Below are positions 8,664 through 16,045 of a DNA stretch of 26,345 nucleotides, one piece after another. The stretch is taken from NCBI GenBank assembly GCA_001586965.3, contig LUCW03001485.1, forward strand, positions 1-26,345. The letters run 5' to 3'. The DNA is from Sphaeroforma sirkka. Its lineage: Eukaryota; Opisthokonta; Ichthyosporea; Ichthyophonida. The notes under the pieces were generated by a model, which saw only the letters and a program-made list of their open reading frames with translations, did no database searches and was not told the origin of the DNA. A program made the position numbers and the translations under genes. Each line of letters begins with the position of its first letter. Within the stretch, counting starts at the first letter, position 1.

Positions 8664-11498
8664 GTGAGGGTGTCTGAGTCGGATAGAAGCTTCATATTTG
8701 TTACCACGATTGGAGCAGTGATGGCAATACAAGACCCATTGCTGACGTCAGACAACCGAGTCTATATTCAAGTACAAATCAACGGACGTACGTTCAAAGC
8801 CTTGATAGACACGGGAGCAAATAGAAGTTGTATCTCACAGACATCCGCAGACCTCCTTGGCCGACCAATAACTCCGGCACCACCTGGGTCATTTATATAT
8901 TTAGCTGACAAGGCGGTGCGAACTCCTCGACTGGGGACGACGGAAGTGGTACCTATAAGGTACGGTATCAGAATTATCGACGGTTCATTAGAATTGATGA
9001 ACTTGCCGACGGGTATAGATGTTATAGTGGGGCAAGATATGTTGAAAGGCTTGGGCCTATACATAGGCGGTATCCAATCGCCACTTGCACCAATAGACCC
9101 CACAGAACTAGATGAGCTCCTCGAACCCATACCACGCCGACAAGCACCTAACACGACGGAACCCGTCGATGTACGCGAACGGTTGGCACAGGATTTGGAA
9201 GCCAATGCGAAAATTGCCGACAACGCGCGCTGTCGTCTGGAAGGGAGTGAGGTAACCATCCCAGTAACCCATGAACAAGCGTTGCAGATGCGGCGATCGA
9301 CGCGTAACTTCGTATCCGATCGATGGCTCCCCTATGTGGATGAACAAGTGAAGAAGTGGTTGACGGATTTGGTGATCACGAAACGAACGACACCAACGAC
9401 TGTTAATCTTCCTCTCCTTGCGGTACCGACATTCGATGCGGAAGGCAACGTCAAGAAGGTACGCGTGTGTTTAGACATGCGTGCCGTTAACGCGCTTATT
9501 CCTGGTAACCAGTTCCTGATCCCCAAGGTCAACGAACTCATATCTCGCCTCAAGAGTAAGAAGTACTACACGACGCTGGACATATCGGCTGCATACCACA
9601 GGCTGCCCATCCATCCAGACTCACAATACTTATTTAGTTTTACACACGAACGTTATCAGTACTCGTTCACATCAGCACCGTTCGGTCTTCATGTACTCAC
9701 GCAGCAGTTCCAACGTACCTTGAGTACAATACTTGATGGCTTACCGGTTCACCACTATATCGATGACATAGTTATCGCCAGTGATGGTTATGACGAACAC
9801 GTTAGGACGGTGCAGAAGGTGATACAACGCTTAACTAACATACCACAGTTTAAGCTTAACCCTGCCAAGTGCCACTTCGCTATCTCCGAAGTCATGATCC
9901 TAGGGAAGAAAGTATTGGCACAAGGCATTGACATTGACCATGAAAAGCAGGCCAAGCTGATCGATTGGCCCACACCACTACGGTACAAGGATATAGCCTC
10001 GGCGTTGGGTTTAGCAAATTACCTCCACGAACATCTGCCTAATTTCGCGAACACGGTTGCACCCTTGCGCGAATTTTGCAAACTCAAACCAAAGGAGTTG
10101 ATAGGTGATCGTTGGGAGGAGAGACATGCACAGGTGTGGCAGGCAATGAAGGACGCAGTGGTGAATGCTGTGGTGTTACACTTTCCGGTCGACGGCATTC
10201 CTCTGAACTTGGAAACCGACGCTAGCGATTACGGTTTAGGGGGAGCGCTATTCCAATGGGTCAACGGTAAGAAACATTACTTAATGTTCTTTAGTAACAC
10301 TCTGAACCATGCGCAACAGAACTACGCCACACCTATGAAGGAGTTACTGGCATTGGTATATGGACTGACACATTTCAGGGAATACTTGGATGGGCAACGG
10401 TTTGCGGTCTTCACGGACCACAAGGCCCTTGTGTATATGAACACACAGCTCAAGCTTAATCCGATGCTTCAGAGATGGCATCATATCATCGCGCCATTCA
10501 ACTTTACCATATCGCATATACCAGGAGAGACAAATGTGCTCCCGGAAATGTTAAGTAGAGTACACGAGGGGACAGCGGAGCAGGACGAACTCGAAATAAT
10601 GTATACAGACGGCTGGCAGTTATTCCCTAGTTACTTTGAACAAGCGCAACAACACTTTGGACCAAATGACATAGATGTATTTGCGGACCCAACCAACGCT
10701 CAGCTTCCTCAGTTCTGGACGAAGGATGATGGGGAAGGAGCGTTTGCCCACGACTGGTCGATAGTCGATGGATGGATGAACCCGCCTTGGGAACAGATAC
10801 ACAGGATGTTATGCAAGATACGAGCCGACGGCGCACGGGCCACAGTATGTCTACCATGGGTACCAAGAGCACCATGGTTCGACCTGTTCAAGCAGTTATT
10901 GCAGACAGAACCGGTGCTGGTACCACGGACACCACACACGTTCCTCAAGTACGCTAAGTACGCATGTGGGAAGACACCATGGGGTCATACCGTAGTAGCA
11001 CGGGTGGGCCCTCCCAATGGATTCAAACTGGACCCGCTGTTTTCACAGCGACTTGGTTATGCAGAACCAAAGCATACAAAATATGTCATGTGCTTAGACA
11101 CAGCGCGAGAAATCTCAGTGGCACTGGCAGATGCAGAGGGTCAACCGGCGCTTGCACAAGCGAGTCCGGCGGAGAAACAGCGTCGTACGCAACTCACGCA
11201 AGCGCAACACGAACAAGGACATCATGGGGCGGCGGACACAGTCCAACAACTTCGTCAGAACGGTCACGTTTGGCCAGGGGCACTTGAGTTAGCCACAGAG
11301 GTTAAGCGGCAATGTGGCACATGCTTGGGACAGGACACACTTCGCTACCCGTGGGACCATATTCAAGTGGACTACATCCCGATGCGTCTTAGACATCGCC
11401 ACAGGCTATTCTATCCTTCGAGCCACACCGGACAAGACAAAGGAAACCACGACACAGACACTCATAGAGATTTTTGGCGAACATGGCTTCCCCTGTAA
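8664..11498 (+). CDS. LTR-A pol: protease, RT, RNase H, Dam-like domain, integrase N-terminus
   Basis: About 940 codons, the longest intact frame in the window. Positions count from 8664, which is a GTG, not a real start; the frame comes straight from gag across TGA 8658. Aspartic protease: LIDTGANRSCI (residue ~48) and VIVGQDML (~120). RT: VCLDMRAVNALI (~267), YTTLDISAAYHRLPI, APFGL, and YIDDIVIA (~366). RNase H: TDASDYGLGGAL (~519), a conserved E in MKELLAL, FTDHKALVYM and NVLPEMLSR. Residues ~655-775 form an extra domain with DIDVFADPTNAQLPQFW and NPPW (~706), like the Dam-type methyltransferase domain of DIRS elements. Integrase HHCC zinc binding (HEQGHHG...CGTC) and the first catalytic Asp (IQVDY) follow. 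True integrase leaves this frame near 11385; the last ~35 residues are out-of-frame sequence. Confidence 0.93.
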   Translation: MRVSESDRSFIFVTTIGAVMAIQDPLLTSDNRVYIQVQINGRTFKALIDTGANRSCISQTSADLLGRPITPAPPGSFIYLADKAVRTPRLGTTEVVPIRYGIRIIDGSLELMNLPTGIDVIVGQDMLKGLGLYIGGIQSPLAPIDPTELDELLEPIPRRQAPNTTEPVDVRERLAQDLEANAKIADNARCRLEGSEVTIPVTHEQALQMRRSTRNFVSDRWLPYVDEQVKKWLTDLVITKRTTPTTVNLPLLAVPTFDAEGNVKKVRVCLDMRAVNALIPGNQFLIPKVNELISRLKSKKYYTTLDISAAYHRLPIHPDSQYLFSFTHERYQYSFTSAPFGLHVLTQQFQRTLSTILDGLPVHHYIDDIVIASDGYDEHVRTVQKVIQRLTNIPQFKLNPAKCHFAISEVMILGKKVLAQGIDIDHEKQAKLIDWPTPLRYKDIASALGLANYLHEHLPNFANTVAPLREFCKLKPKELIGDRWEERHAQVWQAMKDAVVNAVVLHFPVDGIPLNLETDASDYGLGGALFQWVNGKKHYLMFFSNTLNHAQQNYATPMKELLALVYGLTHFREYLDGQRFAVFTDHKALVYMNTQLKLNPMLQRWHHIIAPFNFTISHIPGETNVLPEMLSRVHEGTAEQDELEIMYTDGWQLFPSYFEQAQQHFGPNDIDVFADPTNAQLPQFWTKDDGEGAFAHDWSIVDGWMNPPWEQIHRMLCKIRADGARATVCLPWVPRAPWFDLFKQLLQTEPVLVPRTPHTFLKYAKYACGKTPWGHTVVARVGPPNGFKLDPLFSQRLGYAEPKHTKYVMCLDTAREISVALADAEGQPALAQASPAEKQRRTQLTQAQHEQGHHGAADTVQQLRQNGHVWPGALELATEVKRQCGTCLGQDTLRYPWDHIQVDYIPMRLRHRHRLFYPSSHTGQDKGNHDTDTHRDFWRTWLPL

Positions 11499-12252
11499 AA
11501 TCCAAACAGACATGGGGAAGGAGTTCACCAACAAGTTAGTGGAGCTTCTGGTCCAGGAAGTGGGGATGCTACATAAGGTGTCTCCACCATATCGACCCCA
11601 AGTGCTGGGCGCGGCAGAACGACGTGACAAGGAGACTACACGTTCTATTCGACAATGCTGTGAGGCAGTTCCCCTTCGATGGGACGAACGCCTTCCGTTT
11701 ACGATGCTATACCAGAACCTTCGGATATCCCGTCGCCATAAGAGTGCACCGTTTAGCGTGTACTTTGGCCGCCGCCATGTTCCGTTCGCCGATTTCACGG
11801 ACGAGTTACCGGATTCTCAGCCGATGACGAATGACACCTGGGCACAACGATTAGACCAGTTACAGGACACTATATTGCCGACCCTCCACCACATTACCAA
11901 GAAGTATACAGGCAAGCTTACGACGACATTTGACCGTCTGCATGCTCACGACTTGGTACATATCGACGAAGGAGATGTGGTCATGGTACAATCAGAAGGC
12001 CGAACAACGAAGGCTATGCGGCCATTGTTTGGACCATATGTAGTCAAAGCTAGACACGGCCAACGCTACGAGTTAGCGAACAAGGATGGTTCCGCCCCAC
12101 CAGAATTCAAGAACAAACCGGTACGGGTGGAACTCCTCCGTTTAGTGCATAGACGCACAGACCCACCAATTAACGAAGACTTGTGGACCGAAGGAGGGGT
12201 TGAGTTTCGCCATATTATCACACATCGTACGAATGATGAGACGGGAAGTTAG
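11314..12252 (+). CDS. LTR-A integrase core and C-terminal domain
   Basis: Integrase joins element cDNA to host DNA. The real product starts near 11388, inside this frame; the first ~25 codons are shadow sequence. It reads VLDIATGYSILRATPDKTKE, then the second catalytic Asp (IQTDMGKEF) and, about 38 residues on, the Glu (VLGAAERRDKET), completing D,D-35-E with the Asp of the preceding frame. A C-terminal part (GDVVMVQSEGR, LFGPYVVKARHGQRYEL) fits the GPY/F module of gypsy integrases. Only a few residues separate the first Asp motif from VLDIATG, fewer than usual, so a small deletion as well as a frameshift lies near 11385. The frame ends at TAG 12250-12252, just past the point where the chromodomain starts in another frame. 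Confidence 0.88.
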   Translation: MAHAWDRTHFATRGTIFKWTTSRCVLDIATGYSILRATPDKTKETTTQTLIEIFGEHGFPCKIQTDMGKEFTNKLVELLVQEVGMLHKVSPPYRPQVLGAAERRDKETTRSIRQCCEAVPLRWDERLPFTMLYQNLRISRRHKSAPFSVYFGRRHVPFADFTDELPDSQPMTNDTWAQRLDQLQDTILPTLHHITKKYTGKLTTTFDRLHAHDLVHIDEGDVVMVQSEGRTTKAMRPLFGPYVVKARHGQRYELANKDGSAPPEFKNKPVRVELLRLVHRRTDPPINEDLWTEGGVEFRHIITHRTNDETGS

Positions 12253-12386
12253 AATACCTGGTGAGATGGCGAGAAGGCGAACCAACGTGGGAAACAGCAG
12301 AAGCTTTTGATGATGCCAACGATATCGCGGCCTACCACAAAGCTTCGCAGACACGGACACGTAAGCGCCAACGTGCACAGTTCTAA
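12240..12386 (+). CDS. LTR-A chromodomain (frameshifted C-terminus of pol)
   Basis: Immediately after the integrase frame reads HIITHRTND, the adjacent frame reads DGKLEYLVRWREGEPTWE then AFDDANDIAAYHK and a basic tail, ending at TAA 12384-12386. This is the chromodomain pattern (hydrophobic-E-Y-L-V-K/R-W ... TWE ...). In chromoviruses it sits at the integrase C-terminus and directs integration to marked chromatin. One missing base near 12240 separates it from integrase. Confidence 0.85.
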   Translation, partial: DGKLEYLVRWREGEPTWETAEAFDDANDIAAYHKASQTRTRKRQRAQF

Positions 12387-12425
12387 TACTTTATCTTCAA
12401 TATAACTTTGTTCTCGGATATCGAG

Positions 12426-12730
12426 CTCAAGCTCTGGAGCATAAACCAGCAACTCTAGCTCCCGAGTATAAACCAGCCACTCGAGCTCTTGAGTATAAAA
12501 AGCAGCGACTCTAGCTCCCAAGTATAAACCAGCAACTCTAGCTCCCGAGTATAAACCAGCCACTCGAGCTCTTGAGTATAAAAAGCAGCAACTCTAGTTC
12601 CCGAGTATAAACCAGCCACTCGAGCTCGCGAGAATAAACGGTTAGCACTCGAGCTCGCGAGGGAAAATCGTCAGCGGCTCAAGCTCGCGAGGTTAAATGA
12701 GCCACTCTTGCTTCGGAGTATAACACAGCG
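12426..12730 (+). repeat. Minisatellite in the LTR-A 3' UTR, 26-30-bp units
   Basis: About eleven tandem units of 26-30 bp on the pattern CTC(T/G)AGCTCCCGAGTATAAACCAGC. Each contains a short palindrome (CTCGAG or CTCnnGAG) followed by TATAAA. Alternate units carry TATAAAAAGCAGC, hinting at a higher-order arrangement. The array sits in the untranslated region after the chromodomain. Confidence 0.9.
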
Positions 12731-12928
12731 AAATCAATCAAACAACTCCTTGGGCATTGTTTTGAAACAGCGGGTTAATGGTTTGCACGGTTTCTGCCAC
12801 TGGCAGTTTTTCTCCGACACAAATACAGTCCTATATTGTACTTGCCAAACTCCTATATGCTGACACAGATGAACAGTAGCTGCAAGAATTCAAACACGAC
12901 CGGTCGCTCGAGACGTACACATCGGGTC

Positions 12929-13057
12929 CTCTAGCTCTCTGAGGTAAAATGCCAGCACAATGCTCTAGCTCTCTGAGGCTAAATGCCAGCACAATGCTCT
13001 AGCTCTCGAGGATAAATGCCAGCACAATGCTCTAGCTCTCGAGGATAATGCCAGCAC
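12929..13057 (+). repeat. Second 3' UTR minisatellite, 33-34-bp units
   Basis: Four near-identical units on the pattern CTCTAGCTCTCGAGGATAAA then TGCCAGCACAATG. The core resembles the upstream 26-30-bp array, so both probably derive from one ancestral repeat. No gene lies between the arrays (12731-12928). Confidence 0.9.
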
Positions 13058-13120
13058 ATAAGGTACTATGCTATTCTTATCATCTCTGAAACTGGCACAC
13101 TGCTTTGTTCAGTGCTTCAG

Positions 13121-13133
13121 TTTGGGGGGGGGT
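13121..13133 (+). other. LTR-A polypurine tract
   Basis: TTT followed by nine G (13124-13132) and a T directly before the TG of the 3' LTR. This is the position of the plus-strand primer in LTR elements. It fixes the 5' end of the LTR at TGTGGTC. Confidence 0.8.
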
Positions 13134-13379
13134 TGTGGTCAGAATACAAGTACTTATATTTATTTGATTATTTTAGGTTTATTACAAGTTTTACAGTTTA
13201 TCAGAATAATCTGATAAACTGGGTTTTAGGGTTTTGCTGGTTTTACAGCACATGACTAATGACTCATTTAAGAGTCAGTCATTTTAGGATTACTGTTTAT
13301 AATTACTAATAAATGAACAACGTCCCCTCCCTGAGGAGGAGAACGTTGAGATACAGTTATCTCGCGTATACTTACTACA
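13134..13379 (+). repeat. LTR-A 3' LTR
   Basis: 246 bp, TGTGGTC...TACTACA, the same as the 5' LTR apart from one missing G in the GGAGG run near 13340. The near-identity implies a recent insertion or recent homogenisation. The following bases (TAAAA) do not duplicate the five bases before the 5' LTR. Confidence 0.95.
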
Positions 13380-13391
13380 TAAAACATAGAA

Positions 13392-13410
13392 ATATCCATC
13401 AAAGTTTACA
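13392..13410 (+). repeat. Terminal scrap of an LTR-B-type LTR
   Basis: The 19 bases ending CCATCAAAGTTTACA match the 3' terminus of the solo LTR (18219-18237) at 18 of 19 positions, and LINE-like sequence follows directly. It looks like the end of an LTR-B copy whose remainder was lost or replaced next to the LTR-A insertion. Confidence 0.5.
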
Positions 13411-13739
13411 CTATACAATTGGGACAAAGCCAGACACGACAGATTCAATCGCTGCTTCGAGACTACACCAATCCGGCACTGTGCTATGATTGTAACGAAT
13501 ACGTATATGCTCATATTTCTCGACTACCGCACCGACGGCTGTCTCTAACGCTGTCTGCCCCGGTGGCCACAAATTCACCACCAGCCACTTTACCTTCATC
13601 CAACATCTGATCCGACGCATCCTGGTAGGCTCGAAACTGCCGCCCATTGGCACTGACTTCATCCAGCAATTACAGAAGCGCCGCGACTTACACGGTATCT
13701 GGACCCTCCTCAAACCCATACCCTATCCCGTCTCTGACA
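13411..13739 (+). pseudogene. LINE ORF2 C-terminal fragment
   Basis: The first codons read LYNWDKARHDR, matching ISNRDTARH at the break point of the large LINE (ending 19510), so this is the next part of the same or a related ORF2. It continues as QSLLRDYTNPALCYDCNEYV, a cysteine pair as often found near LINE C-termini. After a frameshift near 13540 it reads HFTFIQHLIRRILVGSKLPP and then LQKRRDLHGIWTLLKPI. No stop-free single frame covers it. Assignment is by continuity with the other LINE, not by a recognised domain. Confidence 0.5.
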
Positions 13740-13838
13740 CATCAACAAATGATCCCCATACCCCGGCGAATTATACTGTCGAAGGAAGTAGTTTTTCAAC
13801 AGTATAATTAGCCGGGGTATGGGAAGCATCCGTTGATG
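13740..13838. repeat. Long hairpin repeat
   Basis: A left arm of about 44 bases (13740-13783) pairs with 13795-13838. The arms share CATCAAC, CCCATACCCCGGC and AATTATACTGT with few mismatches; the loop is about 11 bases (GGAAGTAGT). The loop and right arm recur at 26280-26345. It is either a miniature inverted-repeat element or the structured 3' end of the LINE fragment next to it. Confidence 0.7.
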
Positions 13839-14050
13839 GGTACTCTCTAGTGAGGTACTGGTATTACGATTACCAAAGTCGTGATTACCAGGGTTAGATG
13901 GTAAATGAGGATCGATGTTATGAGGGTGGTAAGCCTCATCGATCTCCATACAATCATAGCCTCTGACAGGGTTAGGTTTGTCGAGAGGGTGGTCGATTGT
14001 AGCTTTCGAGCTATAGGGATTAAATCTTGAGGTTTTACCCACTTCACCAG
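13839..14050 (-). pseudogene. Coding-like remnant continuing from a gag-like ORF
   Basis: A minus-strand frame open from the tRNA-like segment down to the hairpin reads a polar, proline/asparagine/histidine-rich sequence (YDCMEIDEAYHPHNIDPHLP, NPGNHDFGNRN). It has no match in LTR-B, where protease coding follows the corresponding segment. It may be a gag region that LTR-B has lost, or chance open sequence. Confidence 0.3.
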
Positions 14051-14122
14051 CGGTAACTGGTTCAGTGGTAGCCCTGTTGGTTGGTAAACCAGAGGGCCTC
14101 AGGTTTGAACCCCGGCTCGGAA
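14051..14122 (+). pseudogene. tRNA-Thr-like sequence, copy 1
   Basis: Reading plus: an A-box-like D arm (TGGTTCAGTGGTAG, 14058-14071), an anticodon arm like that of tRNA-Thr(GGT) (TGGT-TGGTAA-ACCA), a B box (GGTTTGAACC, 14102-14111), and a run of seven T at 14126-14132 that could end Pol III transcription. Box spacing suits a tRNA. Acceptor and D stems do not pair and the anticodon loop is one base short, so it is not a functional tRNA. It lies antisense to a gag-like ORF. The second copy is at 24202-24271. Confidence 0.5.
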
Positions 14123-14132
14123 TAATTTTTTT

Positions 14133-14766
14133 CCGTGTAGGAAGAATATCGGCCACGTGGGATATGATCGAAGGGACAGATACTGTGGCAGCGGCTAGTT
14201 CCTATAGAAGCTCATCTTTGTGGTTCAAATGACGTCGAAATTGAGCAGATCCAACCACTTGTTGTCGAGTTATAACGTCCCCAACATTTGCGTCTTCCGT
14301 TCCAACATTCGGTGGCGAGGCATTCAGTGGCGAGGCATGCAATGAAATTCCACGAAATGGAACGCCCCCATCTTTGTTGATAGGTGGATTGGGCTGACTT
14401 TCAGTAGTTATAAACCGTCGATCTCGAGACGATTCCTTCACTTGTTCAGGATATACAGCCTTTCCAATATCTGACTTTTCGCGGTCAGATGGCGAGCTGA
14501 TGCCATGGGCTGCACTACTTGGAGACACACGGACGCTGGTGAGCCTTTCCGCGGCAGTTAAGACCTCCTCTTCCAAGGCTTTAGGGTCCGATGAGTCATC
14601 CTCAGAGTTTTTCATCAGAACCAAGCTCAGAAACGGCGTCCTCTACAGCTTCAACGGCAGGCTCAGTACCAGACGGGCCAGTGTCCCCAGTAACCTCAGG
14701 AATCTCAACAGGCTTAGATGGCCTAGAGCTGGCGGCTCCCTTGCCTTTACAATTTTCTTTAGCTAT
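14133..14766 (-). pseudogene. gag-like ORF fragment, LTR-B-related copy
   Basis: Minus-strand sequence is homologous to 24285-24930 of LTR-B in DNA and protein: DDSSDPKALEEEV and SVRVSPSSAAHG near the N-terminus, VITRQQVVGSAQFRRHLN further on, and SHVADILPTRKK near the end. The start codon that LTR-B uses is ATA here (14764-14766). At least two frame interruptions occur. The central part (about 14280-14500) has diverged most. The conserved protein-level pattern suggests it once encoded the N-terminal part of a gag-type protein. No capsid or zinc knuckle is visible. Confidence 0.6.
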
Positions 14767-14848
14767 AGTAAAAGCTCAAGAACAGGAAAATTAATAAGGT
14801 CTAGGCATAGTAACTAGCGTGTAGCTTACTTTAGGGTAGTATAGCCAT

Positions 14849-14932
14849 CTTCCCCATATTTATTTGTCACTTCCCCATATTTATTTGTCACTTCCCCATA
14901 TTTATTTTTCCCTTCCCCATATTTATTTTTCA
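14849..14932 (+). repeat. Four tandem 21-bp units upstream of LINE ORF1
   Basis: Units start CTTCCCCATATTTATTT and end GTCA, GTCA, TTCC and TTCA (14849-14869, 14870-14890, 14891-14911, 14912-14932). They lie about 210 bp before ORF1. Tandem monomers in the 5' UTR act as promoters in some LINEs, so this may be the element's promoter, but that is inference. Confidence 0.9.
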
Positions 14933-15141
14933 CGACGGACCTTTGATTCAAATTTTTTTCTCCGAAACGTAAATCTCGGTGACCAGTAGGTCATCAGCGT
15001 AGAACTGAATGCCACTTTCAAAAATACACATACCCCACCAAAACGTTGACTTGAAATTTGGATTTTCAATATATATAAAAAATCAAAAAAAATAAAATCC
15101 AGTAGGGAGTCTGGGGACCAACAGTCCCACATCCACGAAAA

Positions 15142-15990
15142 ATGTCGGGCCAGCCGTTCGTCCCCAACGACTCCTTACCCAATGACCAATGGAAATTGGA
15201 CATACAAAAATCGATCACAAACCTCTCTGCCCAGGTCAGTACTCTACAGGCCAATCTCAATCAAATTTTGGGACCGGCTCTAACAACCCCGAACAATGGT
15301 GGGCCCATCTCCAAGGAGCCTTTGACTGATGACCAATGGAAATCAACCATACACCAAATGCTCACTAACCTCTGTGCAAAAACCACCAACCTTGAATCCG
15401 AACTCTGGGACCTTAAATCCCAAACCCGTGCACCTATAGACAAAGACACACCCGACACTTTCAGATTTGGCTCCACAAGCCCGCCTGCTCCGCCTGCAAA
15501 AAGACCGCAGTCACAGGCGCCCAATAGCAGCAGTGAGCCTCCCAGCTACCGCTCTAAAGTGGACAAACCTACAAAACCGAGCCCTAAAAAACGCCCGACC
15601 CCACCAGCTTCTCAGTCCCAACCGCAGCCGTCAGTACCCGAACACCTTCTGACGAAAGTGGTGGGCCGCCCGATGCCGGACAAAACTCTTCATGAAATAA
15701 TTCTTGCCCGCAGCATGGATGCACTACTGAGCCCACTTGTCAACTCCACTAACACAGACATCCTCCAATCTACCGCGGATCGTCTCCAAAAGGCTTACCA
15801 AGCAAAACATATGCAGACCTCTTCTCACCTAACCTGCGAATCCCGGCAAACGCTAAAGAATCAGCGCGTGCGAAACCCGGACGACTTCATATACCAACGG
15901 TCTCCCCAACACAATCATCCGACACGATGGATAGCAATATGCAGCCTCAGCTTTCCACGACATACTCTTCGACGACAGGCAATGATATAG
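15142..15990 (+). CDS. LINE ORF1 (RNA-binding-type protein)
   Basis: LINE ORF1 proteins bind the element RNA. This one starts MSGQPFVPNDS. It contains a duplicated block: DQWKLDIQKSITNLSAQVST (residues ~15-35) and DQWKSTIHQMLTNLCAKTTN (~68-88), each followed by leucine-spaced sequence that could form a coiled coil. A long P/S/K/Q-rich linker follows (~105-170), then a helical stretch (HEIILARSMDALLSPLV). I see no zinc knuckle or RRM. The last ~40 residues appear out of frame. After a shift somewhere in 15850-15930 an acidic C-terminus (EMADIVKEESPVVLTDDEQC) ends at TAG 16050-16052, overlapping the ORF2 start. Function is inferred from position. Confidence 0.7.
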   Translation: MSGQPFVPNDSLPNDQWKLDIQKSITNLSAQVSTLQANLNQILGPALTTPNNGGPISKEPLTDDQWKSTIHQMLTNLCAKTTNLESELWDLKSQTRAPIDKDTPDTFRFGSTSPPAPPAKRPQSQAPNSSSEPPSYRSKVDKPTKPSPKKRPTPPASQSQPQPSVPEHLLTKVVGRPMPDKTLHEIILARSMDALLSPLVNSTNTDILQSTADRLQKAYQAKHMQTSSHLTCESRQTLKNQRVRNPDDFIYQRSPQHNHPTRWIAICSLSFPRHTLRRQAMI

Positions 15991-16045
15991 AAATGGCTGA
16001 CATCGTTAAAGAAGAGAGCCCAGTAGTATTGACCGATGATGAACA

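Larger units (their letters stand above)
4920..13379 (+). mobile_element. LTR-A: Ty3/gypsy-type chromodomain retrotransposon
   Basis: The element is bounded by direct repeats of 247 and 246 bp with TG...CA ends. Inside, in order: a long leader, gag with a zinc-knuckle-like motif, protease, RT, RNase H, a Dam-like domain, integrase, a chromodomain, a minisatellite-bearing 3' UTR, and a G-run polypurine tract abutting the 3' LTR. RT before integrase plus a C-terminal chromodomain identifies Ty3/gypsy (chromovirus-like). The LTRs differ by one G, indicating recent insertion, yet gag and integrase contain stops and frameshifts. No target duplication is visible (GGCCA before, TAAAA after), so the ends may have been exchanged by recombination or one flank rearranged. 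No standard tRNA primer-binding site starting TGG follows the 5' LTR. Confidence 0.93.

Noticed and set aside
8768-9259. 163-codon minus-strand ORF
   Set aside because: It is antisense to protease/RT coding with clear motifs and has no motif of its own.
12249-12563. Minus-strand ORF with repeated peptide (LYxGARVAxLY type)
   Set aside because: It is the reverse reading of the 3' UTR minisatellite and the end of integrase; the periodicity comes from the DNA repeat.
12426-13057. CRISPR-like array
   Set aside because: The units are contiguous without unique spacers and lie in the 3' UTR of a eukaryotic retrotransposon.
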